NCBI RefSeq assembly: GCF_015547515.1
Contig: NZ_JADMVE010000003.1
Coordinates: 124,001 to 188,000, forward strand
Reading direction: 5' to 3'
Origin: Eubacterium sp. 1001713B170207_170306_E7
Lineage (GTDB): Bacteria > Bacillota > Clostridia > Eubacteriales > Eubacteriaceae
Length of the DNA: 64,000 nucleotides
Below the pieces are notes generated by a model that worked only from the letters and a program-made list of their open reading frames with translations, was not told the origin of the DNA and made no database searches. The position numbers and the translations under genes are program-made. Within the stretch, counting starts at the first letter, position 1. Each line of letters opens with the position of its first letter. Shown here in pieces: positions 17,690 to 24,478 of the stretch.

Positions 17690-17718
17690 AAAAGCGCAGG
17701 CATCAGACCTGCGCTTTT
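17690..17718. terminator. bidirectional terminator between convergent genes
   Basis: An 11-bp stem (17690-17700 with 17708-17718) has A and T runs on its flanks. It serves the acidic-protein gene on the plus strand and overlaps the last codons of the convergent permease gene. Confidence 0.8.
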
Positions 17719-19049
17719 GTGATTTTTTGATAGTAGACCATGCCGGCAGCCAGAAAGACCAGACAGATGGCAATGTACAGAATAAACAATGGGCTCTGCA
17801 GACCACCCGAGAAGATGATCAGAGAACCAACCGCTGCCAGAACCGGGCACAGAATACCTCTGAAAGCCCCAATCTGCCGTTTCTGGCCCAGTTTAAACAC
17901 CTGGTAGTACAGGGGAAGGTAAAGCAGGTAAGAGACCACAATGGCGATTTCTGACACATCGGAGTTGGTCAGCAGTCCAAAGCGCTGGGTGAAGTAGTGG
18001 ACCACAAACCAGCAGGCGACAATCAGGTAAGAGGCAATGGTCGAGTTGAGCGGAAAATCCGACTTTGGCGTCAGGGCTTTCAGCTTATCCGCCCCGGGAA
18101 TCATTTTCTGAAGCGCCAGGGAATAGGGCATCTGAGAAATCCCCATGACCAGGCCATTTAAGCCGCCGAGCACAGAGATTAAAACAAAGAAGCCGATCAG
18201 CTTGGCGCCAAAGGGGCCAAAGACCATGGCGGCCGCCTTGTCCAGATGCGCGTCGCCCAGCTGCATGATGGCCGGCGCGCCCAGCAGGTTGGTGACCCCT
18301 ACAAAGTAGAGGATATACATGAGCAGGATGAACAGCGGGCTGATCACCAGCGCGATGGGCAGGTTCCGCCGGCTGTTTTTGATCTCATGGGCCACCGAGG
18401 TGGAGATGATCCATCCGTCAAAGGAGAAAGCCACTGACGGGATGGCCATAATCCAGGAGGCGTGAAGCATTCCGGTGGCCGGGGCCGGCATGGCGACTGC
18501 GGCTGTTTCCGTATTGCCATGAAGCAGGCCCGCCACCGCAATGATCAGCAGGGGAATCAGCTTGATGATGGTCGCGGCGTTCTGGAAAAGGCCGGCAAGC
18601 CTGGCTGAAAGCATATTCATGAGGTATAAGCCTGTCAGCAGGCCGAAGCCTACCAGGCACTGAAGCTCCAGAGAGGCATTGATGCCCATGAAAATACAAA
18701 AGTAAATGCCCGAAACCCAGGATAACACTACGGTGATGGTTGGCAGATAGACAAAGGTTTGAAACCAGCCGTAGGCTGATCCGGCCATGGGGCTGATGAA
18801 AACCCGGGCATAGGTGAGTACGCCGCCGGGCTCGTCGGTCCGGGAGGCCAGCTCCGCGACGGTCAGGCTCCCAAAGATAATGCTGACCGCCGCAAAGCAG
18901 AAAATGATCACACCCAGAACAACATTGCCGCCAGTGGCAATTAATATATTATCGCTTTTAAAAAAAATACCGGAACCGATGACGATTCCGATAATCATGG
19001 CAATGGCTGTAAACAGTCCATAACGTTTTTTGATTGTGTCTGTTGTCAT
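17703..19049 (-). CDS. APC-family amino acid permease
   Basis: A 448-residue amino acid/polyamine/organocation-type permease with about twelve helices. The N-terminal IGSGIFFK and the later MAIPSVAFSFDGW run are typical of the first and sixth helices of this superfamily, where the substrate backbone is bound. The overall pattern is closest to SteT-type exchangers, but the substrate is not readable. It starts 18 bp after the upp stop on the same strand, so the two may be cotranscribed. Confidence 0.88.
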   Translation of the reverse strand: MTTDTIKKRYGLFTAIAMIIGIVIGSGIFFKSDNILIATGGNVVLGVIIFCFAAVSIIFGSLTVAELASRTDEPGGVLTYARVFISPMAGSAYGWFQTFVYLPTITVVLSWVSGIYFCIFMGINASLELQCLVGFGLLTGLYLMNMLSARLAGLFQNAATIIKLIPLLIIAVAGLLHGNTETAAVAMPAPATGMLHASWIMAIPSVAFSFDGWIISTSVAHEIKNSRRNLPIALVISPLFILLMYILYFVGVTNLLGAPAIMQLGDAHLDKAAAMVFGPFGAKLIGFFVLISVLGGLNGLVMGISQMPYSLALQKMIPGADKLKALTPKSDFPLNSTIASYLIVACWFVVHYFTQRFGLLTNSDVSEIAIVVSYLLYLPLYYQVFKLGQKRQIGAFRGILCPVLAAVGSLIIFSGGLQSPLFILYIAICLVFLAAGMVYYQKITKAQV

Positions 19050-19067
19050 GGTAACAGACCTCCTGTC

Positions 19068-19697
19068 CTATTTAGTCCCGAAGAGGCGGTCTCCCGCATC
19101 GCCAAGGCCTGGAACAATATAGGAATGCTCGTTCAGTCCCTCGTCGATACAAGCACAATAAATAGGTACCTCGGGGTGTTTTGCTTGTACTGCCTTTATA
19201 CCCTCCGGAGAAGCTAAAATAACAACCAACTTAATATTTTTGCAACCCGCATCCTTTAAAATGTCAATGGTGTGAACCGAAGAAACACCAGTGGCCAGCA
19301 TGGGATCCGTGATAATGGCCTCACGCTCCGCGATGTCTGTGGGCAGCTTGCGGTAGTATTCCACCGCCTCCAGGGTTTCGGGATCGCGGAATAAACCGAT
19401 ATGGCCGATCTTGGCATTGGGGATAACATGGGTAAAGCCCTCAACCATACCTAGGCCCGCGCGCAGAATCGGCACGATGACCACATCCTTATCCGCCAGC
19501 ACCTGCTTGGTGGTTTTGCAGATCGGCGTTTGGATCTCAATATCCTTGAGGGGAAAGCTTCTGGTGACCTCATAGGCCATGAGGGTGGCCAGCTCCTTTA
19601 CCAGCTCTCTGAAATCCTTGGGGGGTGTGTCCTCCATGCGCAGCAGAGTCAGCTTATGGGTGACCAGTGGATGGTCGATGGTAGTTACTTCATTCAT
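19068..19697 (-). CDS. upp: uracil phosphoribosyltransferase
   Basis: A 209-residue protein of exactly the usual length for uracil phosphoribosyltransferase, which makes UMP from uracil and PRPP in pyrimidine salvage. It carries the PRPP loop as DPMLATGVS and the C-terminal uracil-recognition segment around [11 protein letters not shown] and [12 protein letters not shown]. The start at 19697 is preceded on its strand by an AAAGGAG site. It is the first gene of a minus-strand pair with the permease. Confidence 0.96.
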   Translation of the reverse strand: MNEVTTIDHPLVTHKLTLLRMEDTPPKDFRELVKELATLMAYEVTRSFPLKDIEIQTPICKTTKQVLADKDVVIVPILRAGLGMVEGFTHVIPNAKIGHIGLFRDPETLEAVEYYRKLPTDIAEREAIITDPMLATGVSSVHTIDILKDAGCKNIKLVVILASPEGIKAVQAKHPEVPIYCACIDEGLNEHSYIVPGLGDAGDRLFGTK

Positions 19698-19779
19698 AAA
19701 AAAACTCCTTTGTCTTGTTTGCTAAACATTATCATACATTAAAAAAAGCTGAAAGGCCATTGTTTTTTACTTTTAATTC

Positions 19780-19807
19780 TTGACACTTCGCCAGAATAAG
19801 GTAAAAT
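19780..19807 (+). promoter_or_regulatory. sigma-70-type promoter of the glutaredoxin gene
   Basis: A perfect TTGACA (19780-19785), a 16-nt spacer and TAAAAT (19802-19807) lie 86 bp before the glutaredoxin start. Confidence 0.75.
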
Positions 19808-19893
19808 GGTAAAGAAAAGGACCGATATTATCAAAGCTTGAATAAAAATAGCGAATCAGGATATAAACATAAGAAACGGAAGGAAGTTTGATT

Positions 19894-20145
19894 ATGAAAG
19901 AAATTAGATTATATACCTGGCCCCACTGTCCATTTTGCAATAACGCAAAGCGATTGTTAGACCAAAAGGGGCTGGCCTATAAGGATGTTGATATTTATGG
20001 CAACAATGAGATGAAGCAGGCGCTGGCCGAAAAGACCGGACAGTACACGGTTCCCTTTATTTTTGTCGACGAAAAGTTTATTGGTGGTTATACCGAGCTG
20101 GCCGAGCTTGATAATAAGGGCGATTTTGATAAAATGCTCGCATAA
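19894..20145 (+). CDS. glutaredoxin (Grx3-like)
   Basis: An 83-residue thioredoxin-fold protein of full glutaredoxin length with the redox motif CPFC at residues 12-15, the cis-proline loop TVPFIF and the GGYTEL glutathione-binding segment. CPFC replaces the common CPYC. The ATG at 19894 is chosen because the GGAAGG site is correctly spaced; a TTG two codons upstream is too close. It is followed after 39 bp by the YdbC-like gene. Confidence 0.93.
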   Translation: MKEIRLYTWPHCPFCNNAKRLLDQKGLAYKDVDIYGNNEMKQALAEKTGQYTVPFIFVDEKFIGGYTELAELDNKGDFDKMLA

Positions 20146-20184
20146 GCGGGATAAGATAAATAATTAAAAGGAAGAAGAGGAAGT

Positions 20185-20403
20185 ATGGCATTTTCGTTTA
20201 AAGTAGTAGAAGAAGTTGGAGTGTTATCCGAAGGAGCAAACGGCTGGCAGAAGGAATTAAACCTGGTCAGCTGGAACGACCGCGAACCCAAATACGATAT
20301 TCGTGAATGGGACGCAAACCATGAAAAAATGCGCAAAGGCGTCACCCTGACCATCGATGAGGTGGTAGAGCTGCGCAACATTTTGAATGAATTAGAACTT
20401 TAA
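20185..20403 (+). CDS. YdbC-like (PC4-type) protein
   Basis: A 72-residue protein matching the YdbC family: an N-terminal beta sheet with GVLSEG and the conserved NLVSWNDREPKYDIREW run, then a C-terminal helix. The characterised family member binds single-stranded nucleic acid through a PC4-type fold, so a nucleic-acid-binding role is likely. The ATG at 20185 follows GAAGAGGAAG. It is probably cotranscribed with the glutaredoxin gene and ends before a terminator. Confidence 0.88.
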   Translation: MAFSFKVVEEVGVLSEGANGWQKELNLVSWNDREPKYDIREWDANHEKMRKGVTLTIDEVVELRNILNELEL

Positions 20404-20430
20404 TTTTATTAGAAAAACGAATAAAAAAAG

Positions 20431-20460
20431 AAAAAACGGACTCGAGAGGGTCCGTTTTTT
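20431..20460 (+). terminator. terminator after the YdbC-like gene
   Basis: An 11-bp stem (20431-20441 with 20450-20460) ends in a run of T residues. Confidence 0.85.
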
Positions 20461-20483
20461 ATGTTGCTTTTAGGTAGAAAAGG

Positions 20484-20509
20484 TTCGTGGACTGTTGGTA
20501 GTCTGCGAA
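20484..20509 (+). repeat. 26-bp inverted repeat, left copy
   Basis: Reads TTCGTGGACT-GTTGGT-AGTCTGCGAA, a near-palindrome that can form a 10-bp RNA hairpin with two G-U pairs. It is followed by seven T, so this copy also looks like a terminator on the plus strand. An exact reverse complement lies at 20845-20870. Confidence 0.9.
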
Positions 20510-20844
20510 CTTTTTTTGATTTTTCATTTAAGAAAATGATTTGTTTTTCAACTGCGTGATTTATTATAACATTCCCTCATGAAAAATGCACCCCTTTTTT
20601 GAAAAATTTAAATAATTTTCTTTAAAATCACTTTTATGTTTATATTTTAACGATAAACCATTATTTTCTTTATTTTTTGTTTTTTTGCAGACTGGTCAAA
20701 ATCTGGTCAGTTTTCTTCTATATATAATAAGGTAAAATCTGCATTTCTAAAATTTCAAATTAAAAAAATATTTTTTCCAATCTGGTCAACGATCTGGTCA
20801 GAACTTTTCATAATGTACATATATGCGCTCTTTCCGGGATTTTA
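20510..20844 (+). other. 335-bp AT-rich spacer between 26-bp inverted repeats
   Basis: No open frame of note on either strand. It is extremely AT-rich, contains four CTGGTCA direct repeats and a TATAAT at 20723-20728 that could drive the TnpB-like gene. It may be a small non-autonomous element, a control region or a guide-RNA source; the sequence does not decide. Confidence 0.5.
20692..20800 (+). repeat. four CTGGTCA direct repeats in two tandem pairs
   Basis: Exact copies start at 20692 and 20703 (11 bp apart) and at 20782 and 20794 (12 bp apart). Spacing near one helical turn puts paired sites on one DNA face, as in operators or iterons. The pairs bracket the possible -10 at 20723. Confidence 0.8.
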
Positions 20845-20870
20845 TTCGCAGACTACCAACAGTCCACGAA
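20845..20870 (-). repeat. 26-bp inverted repeat, right copy
   Basis: An exact reverse complement of 20484-20509, ending 17 bp before the TnpB-like start. AAAAG occurs just outside both copies, one base off each end, which is a possible but imperfect target duplication. Confidence 0.9.
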
Positions 20871-20887
20871 TAAAAGTGAGGTCAGTT

Positions 20888-22318
20888 ATGAGTGCGGGAT
20901 ACGCTATCACGACGTACAAAATACAGCTGAATTACAAGCATTTAGACTGGTTTAAACAAACCCAGGCCCTCTTTGACAACGTCCTGGCGTTCTACTATCA
21001 GCTTCTCGAGAAACAGCCCGAAGCCCTCAGCCTCACCAACCAGAATTTACTGCGTCATTTAGAACTGCAGACCATAAAACAGCGGGACGGCACTTTGCCA
21101 AAAACGCCGCTGCCCTTTGAGAAAATCCCCCTGTACTTCCGGCGCGCGGCCATCAATGCCGCCATCAGCATGTACCGGAGTTACACAAGCAAGCTCAGGG
21201 ACTGGGAAGCGGGTCAAGAAAAACAAATGGAGAATGAAGAATTGAGAGTTGAGAATTCAGGAACAGAATCGCAAAGCGATTCTGGATTGAATCAAATCGG
21301 CAAAGCCGATTTGTTCCAATATTCTCCATTGTCCATTCTCAATTCTCCATTGAAAAAAGGCCGGCCTTCCAGGCCGCGACGTCTCCACATGTCCATGCTC
21401 TACTACAAAGGCATGTACAAAGACTTTGACGAAAAAAGCATCATGCTCAAGCTCTACACCGGCAAAGCCTGGGCCTGGGTCAAACACCGGTATACCGGCA
21501 GACCCTTTCCAGAAAACGCCGAGCGCATGAGCCCGACCATTGTCACCAAAAAGAAAAAAGTCATGCTCCACATCCCCGTTAAAGAGATCGTGGAAGACAG
21601 CCGGACCGCCAAAGAGCGTGTGCAGCAAAACGAAAAGTTTGTCGCCGTGGCCTTAACCGGTTCCGACACCCTCGCGGTTTGTACTACCATTCAAGCAGAC
21701 GGTCGTGCCACCGCCCCATATTTCATCAAGGGCGGAAAAGAACTGGCCCACCGTAGGAAGCTGCTTTTAGGGTATACCAAACGCGGCATTGCCGGGAACA
21801 ACGCCCCCAGGCTTATGACACAGCCTATAGGGAACGACGCCCTCGTCGTTCCGCAAGAGCATCGGCCAAACAAAAAATACTACGAAAAAATCACCCGCGT
21901 CACCGACCATTACGCCCATGAGGTATCGAGGGAAATCGTCGATTACGCCATCAAACAGGGCGCAAAACTCATCGTCCTGCCCGAGCTCAAAGAAAGCTTC
22001 GACCAGGCGAAAAAGCCCTATCTGGGCAAAAGTCCCTACGACTTTATTGGAAGGCGCATCGCCCGCTACGTTCAGTATAAAGCCTGGCAGAAAGGCCTGG
22101 TCGCCATGACCAGTAAGCCCTACTACGCCAGTACCCGGTGTTACTACTGCGGCGCATCCATTGCCAAGCACAACACCGAGTACCAGAACCCCAGCCCCAA
22201 TTTCTACGGCGGCAAGAACTTTGTCTGTAAAGAAGGCCACAAGGGGAGTACAGCGCTGAACAGTGCTAGGAATCTGGGAAAAGGGTTTTATGAGCGGTTT
22301 TATACGGGTGTGGCTTGA
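20888..22318 (+). CDS. TnpB-family protein, apparently nuclease-dead
   Basis: A 476-residue IS200/IS605 OrfB/TnpB-family protein with no adjacent TnpA gene. All three RuvC acidic positions look replaced: in RuvC-I, LTGSDTLAV (about 255) aligns to DxGxxxLAV with Asp to Leu; in RuvC-II, IVLPELK (about 362) aligns to IVxEDLK with Glu to Pro; in RuvC-III, ALNSARNL (about 456) aligns to DxNAARNI with Asp to Ala. The zinc site is partial (CYYC near 418, then CKEGH). ATG 20888 follows GTGAGG; the frame is open upstream through the inverted repeat. Two palindromic repeats lie in frame inside it. It could be an exapted RNA-guided DNA-binding protein or a decaying remnant. Confidence 0.8.
   Translation: MSAGYAITTYKIQLNYKHLDWFKQTQALFDNVLAFYYQLLEKQPEALSLTNQNLLRHLELQTIKQRDGTLPKTPLPFEKIPLYFRRAAINAAISMYRSYTSKLRDWEAGQEKQMENEELRVENSGTESQSDSGLNQIGKADLFQYSPLSILNSPLKKGRPSRPRRLHMSMLYYKGMYKDFDEKSIMLKLYTGKAWAWVKHRYTGRPFPENAERMSPTIVTKKKKVMLHIPVKEIVEDSRTAKERVQQNEKFVAVALTGSDTLAVCTTIQADGRATAPYFIKGGKELAHRRKLLLGYTKRGIAGNNAPRLMTQPIGNDALVVPQEHRPNKKYYEKITRVTDHYAHEVSREIVDYAIKQGAKLIVLPELKESFDQAKKPYLGKSPYDFIGRRIARYVQYKAWQKGLVAMTSKPYYASTRCYYCGASIAKHNTEYQNPSPNFYGGKNFVCKEGHKGSTALNSARNLGKGFYERFYTGVA
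21226..21351 (+). repeat. 126-bp palindromic repeat inserted in frame in the TnpB-like gene
   Basis: Imperfect 39-bp terminal arms (about 30 of 39 positions match when one is reverse-complemented, each starting AATGGAGAAT) enclose two perfect hairpins, AGAATCGC-AAA-GCGATTCT and AAATCGGC-AAA-GCCGATTT. The length is exactly 42 codons with no stop in the TnpB frame, adding a polar low-complexity segment at about residues 113-155. Confidence 0.75.
21828..21853 (+). repeat. short GGAACGAC hairpin repeat, copy 1 (intragenic)
   Basis: TAGGGAACGAC-GCCCTC-GTCGTTCCG, an 8-bp perfect hairpin. It lies inside the TnpB-like gene and is read in frame as IGNDALVVP. The same element occurs between genes at 22559 and 23752. 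Confidence 0.8.
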
Positions 22319-22380
22319 TAGAAAGAATAAGAAAGTAATTGTAAATATATTATCTAAATCCTGTGGAGAAATCCATAGGT

Positions 22381-22492
22381 GTACTTTTCGTCTATAGGGC
22401 CAAGAGTACAGGCTTAGCACCGCCTGTTTTTATTTCGCGTCGCATTGTGGTTGTTTTTTCCTTATATATTAAAGAAAGCAACCGCAATGCGA
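22381..22492 (+). other. structured noncoding region after the TnpB-like gene
   Basis: The interval 22319-22558 has no credible gene. It holds nested hairpins: GTACT (22381) with AGTAC (22404-22410 area), a weak terminator CAGGC/GCCTG with T5 (about 22408-22433), and a 14-bp arm pair TCGCATTGTGGTTG/CAACCGCAATGCGA (22440-22453 with 22479-22492, one mismatch). In TnpB elements the guide RNA comes from the 3' end, so this is the natural place to look for one. Confidence 0.45.
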
Positions 22493-22558
22493 TGAAAGTA
22501 GAGATTAAAGGATCATTTTTGATCATGAGTGCTACGAGTTTTAAATTATTAATGAATT

Positions 22559-22585
22559 GTAGGGAACGCTGCCCTCGGCGTTCCG
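22559..22585 (+). repeat. short GGAACG hairpin repeat, copy 2
   Basis: GTAGGGAACGCTGCCCTCGG followed by CGTTCCG. It differs from copies 1 and 3 at two stem positions, leaving pairing GGAACGC/GGCGTTCC with one wobble. It sits directly before the ribosome site of the aminotransferase gene. Confidence 0.75.
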
Positions 22586-22600
22586 CAAAAAGGAACTACC

Positions 22601-23737
22601 ATGGAAAAACAAGAAAAAATCTATCTCGCCTCTCCCCACATGGGTGGCGAGGAAATGAAATACATACAGGAAGCATTTGACACCAACTGGATCGCCCCCC
22701 TGGGCAAAAATGTCAACCAGTTCGAAAAAGAAATGGCAGATTATGTGGGACTTAAAGCAGGAGCAGCCTTATCCGCCGGAACAGCCGCCCTGCACCTCGG
22801 CTTAAAAGCACTGGGAGTAGGGGAAGAAGATGTAGTCTTCTGCTCCAGTCTGACCTTCTCAGCCAGCGCCAACCCCATTATCTACCTGGGCGCAAAGCCC
22901 GTTTTTATTGACAGCGAACCCGAAACCTGGAATATGAGCCCAGTAGCCTTAGAAAAAGCTTATGAACAATATCCTAATCCCAAAGCCGTGATCATTGTGG
23001 ATTTATACGGCCAGGCCGCCGATTATGAAAACCTGTCAACCCTCTGTAAAGTCCACCACACACCAATACTGGAAGACGCCGCCGAAGCCTTAGGCGCGAC
23101 CTATCAAGGACAGAAATGTGGCACCTTTGGAGACTTATCTGTTCTGTCCTTTAATGGTAATAAGATCATCACCACCTCCGGCGGTGGCATGCTCCTCGGC
23201 AATGATGAAGCACTCATTCAGAAAGCCCGCTTCTGGTCCACCCAGTCCAGAGAGAATGAGCGGCATTATGAGCACAAAGAGCTGGGCTACAACTACCGCA
23301 TGAGCAACATCGTTGCTGGTATCGGAAGGGGACAGTTAAAAGTCCTTGACGAACGAATTGCGAAGAAAAAACAAATCTTTGAGACCTACAAAGAAGCTTT
23401 TACGAGCATTGATGCTATCGAAATGATGCCAGTTTCCGATAAAGGCAAACCCAATTACTGGCTCAGCTGCATGACTTTAAAAGAAGGCAGTGCAGTTAAG
23501 CCGTTAGATATCATGCTGGCTCTGGAAAAAGAAAACATTGAGTCCCGGCCTGTCTGGAAGCCCATGCACCTGCAGCCTTACTTCAAAGTCTTTGATTTCT
23601 TCAGCCATTGTGACCCGGAGAATGAAGGCAGTGTGGCAGAAGATATCTTTAACCGGGGAATCTGCCTGCCGAGCGATACCAAAATGGCCGAGGCAGACCA
23701 GCAGCGCATTATCAAAATTGTCAAAAAATTGTTTTAG
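22601..23737 (+). CDS. DegT/DnrJ/EryC1 sugar aminotransferase
   Basis: A 378-residue PLP-dependent sugar aminotransferase of the DegT/DnrJ/EryC1/StrS family. The PLP lysine lies in FNGNKIITTSGGGM (about residue 186), the context typical of PglE/PseC/LegC-type enzymes acting on 4-keto-6-deoxy UDP-sugars. The C-terminal IESRPVWKPMHLQP run is also family-typical. The ATG at 22601 follows AAAAAGGA. It opens the polysaccharide locus directly before the initiating sugar transferase, suggesting that it makes the first amino sugar, possibly bacillosamine-like. No dedicated dehydratase stands beside it. Confidence 0.88.
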   Translation: MEKQEKIYLASPHMGGEEMKYIQEAFDTNWIAPLGKNVNQFEKEMADYVGLKAGAALSAGTAALHLGLKALGVGEEDVVFCSSLTFSASANPIIYLGAKPVFIDSEPETWNMSPVALEKAYEQYPNPKAVIIVDLYGQAADYENLSTLCKVHHTPILEDAAEALGATYQGQKCGTFGDLSVLSFNGNKIITTSGGGMLLGNDEALIQKARFWSTQSRENERHYEHKELGYNYRMSNIVAGIGRGQLKVLDERIAKKKQIFETYKEAFTSIDAIEMMPVSDKGKPNYWLSCMTLKEGSAVKPLDIMLALEKENIESRPVWKPMHLQPYFKVFDFFSHCDPENEGSVAEDIFNRGICLPSDTKMAEADQQRIIKIVKKLF

Positions 23738-23751
23738 TTTATAGCAAGCGT

Positions 23752-23778
23752 GTAGGGAACGACGCCCTCGTCGTTCCG
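23752..23778 (+). repeat. short GGAACGAC hairpin repeat, copy 3
   Basis: GTAGGGAACGAC-GCCCTC-GTCGTTCCG between the aminotransferase and sugar transferase genes; identical over 26 bp to the copy inside the TnpB-like gene. Confidence 0.8.
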
Positions 23779-23798
23779 ATGAAACACAGAGGTTCAAA

Positions 23799-24476
23799 AT
23801 GATCTATCAGAAATACATCAAACGCATACTCGACATCACCCTGTCCGGTGCGGCCATCATCGTGCTGTCACCCGTGATGGGCGTCACCGCCATTCTCGTC
23901 AAAAAGAAACTGGGAAGCCCCGTCATCTTCAAACAGAAAAGACCCGGTAAAGACGAAAAAATCTTTACGATGTATAAATTCAGAACCATGACCGATGAGC
24001 GGGACGAAAAAGGCGGGTTATTACCCGACAACGTCAGACTGACGAAGTTTGGCAAGATGCTCAGGAGTACTAGCCTTGATGAGCTGCCAGAATTGTTCAA
24101 TATTTTTAAAGGGGATATGAGTGTTGTGGGTCCACGACCGCAACTTATAAAAGACCTTGTATTCATGACGCCAGAGCAAAGAAAGAGACAAACCGTCTTA
24201 CCAGGCTTAACCGGCTGGGCTCAAATTAATGGTCGTAATGATGTGACATGGGAAGATAAGTTTAAATATGATTTAGAGTACCTTGAAAACATGTCTTTCT
24301 TTATGGATTGTAAAATCATTATGAAAACAATTTTAAAAGTTTTTGTAAAAGAAGGAATTAATACTGAAGGAATGGATACTGCAGAAGATTTAGGCGATTA
24401 TCTTTTAAGAGAGAAAAAAATTAATATATCGATTTATAATCGTCTAATAAAGAAAAGCAAAGAAATGGTTCTATAA
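23799..24476 (+). CDS. initiating bacterial sugar transferase (PglC/WcaJ type)
   Basis: A 225-residue polyprenyl-phosphate hexose-1-phosphate transferase. The N-terminal hydrophobic segment (about 10-33) is a re-entrant or membrane helix. The catalytic core has KFRTM, the DELPELFNIFKGDMSVVGPRP run and the PGLTGWAQINGRND segment, which are hallmarks of the monotopic PglC-like family. It links the first sugar to undecaprenyl phosphate at the inner membrane face. Its C-terminal third (from about 24250) becomes AT-rich like the next gene, suggesting a recombination boundary inside the gene. Confidence 0.93.
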   Translation: MIYQKYIKRILDITLSGAAIIVLSPVMGVTAILVKKKLGSPVIFKQKRPGKDEKIFTMYKFRTMTDERDEKGGLLPDNVRLTKFGKMLRSTSLDELPELFNIFKGDMSVVGPRPQLIKDLVFMTPEQRKRQTVLPGLTGWAQINGRNDVTWEDKFKYDLEYLENMSFFMDCKIIMKTILKVFVKEGINTEGMDTAEDLGDYLLREKKINISIYNRLIKKSKEMVL

Positions 24477-24478
24477 TA

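Noticed and set aside
20484-20870. CRISPR-like array
   Set aside because: The 26-bp sequence occurs only twice and in inverted orientation; the CTGGTCA units are seven bases long with no unique spacers of regular length.
22363-22680. 105-codon frame between the TnpB-like and aminotransferase genes
   Set aside because: It has no ribosome site, runs across hairpins and a dispersed repeat and into the aminotransferase gene in another frame.
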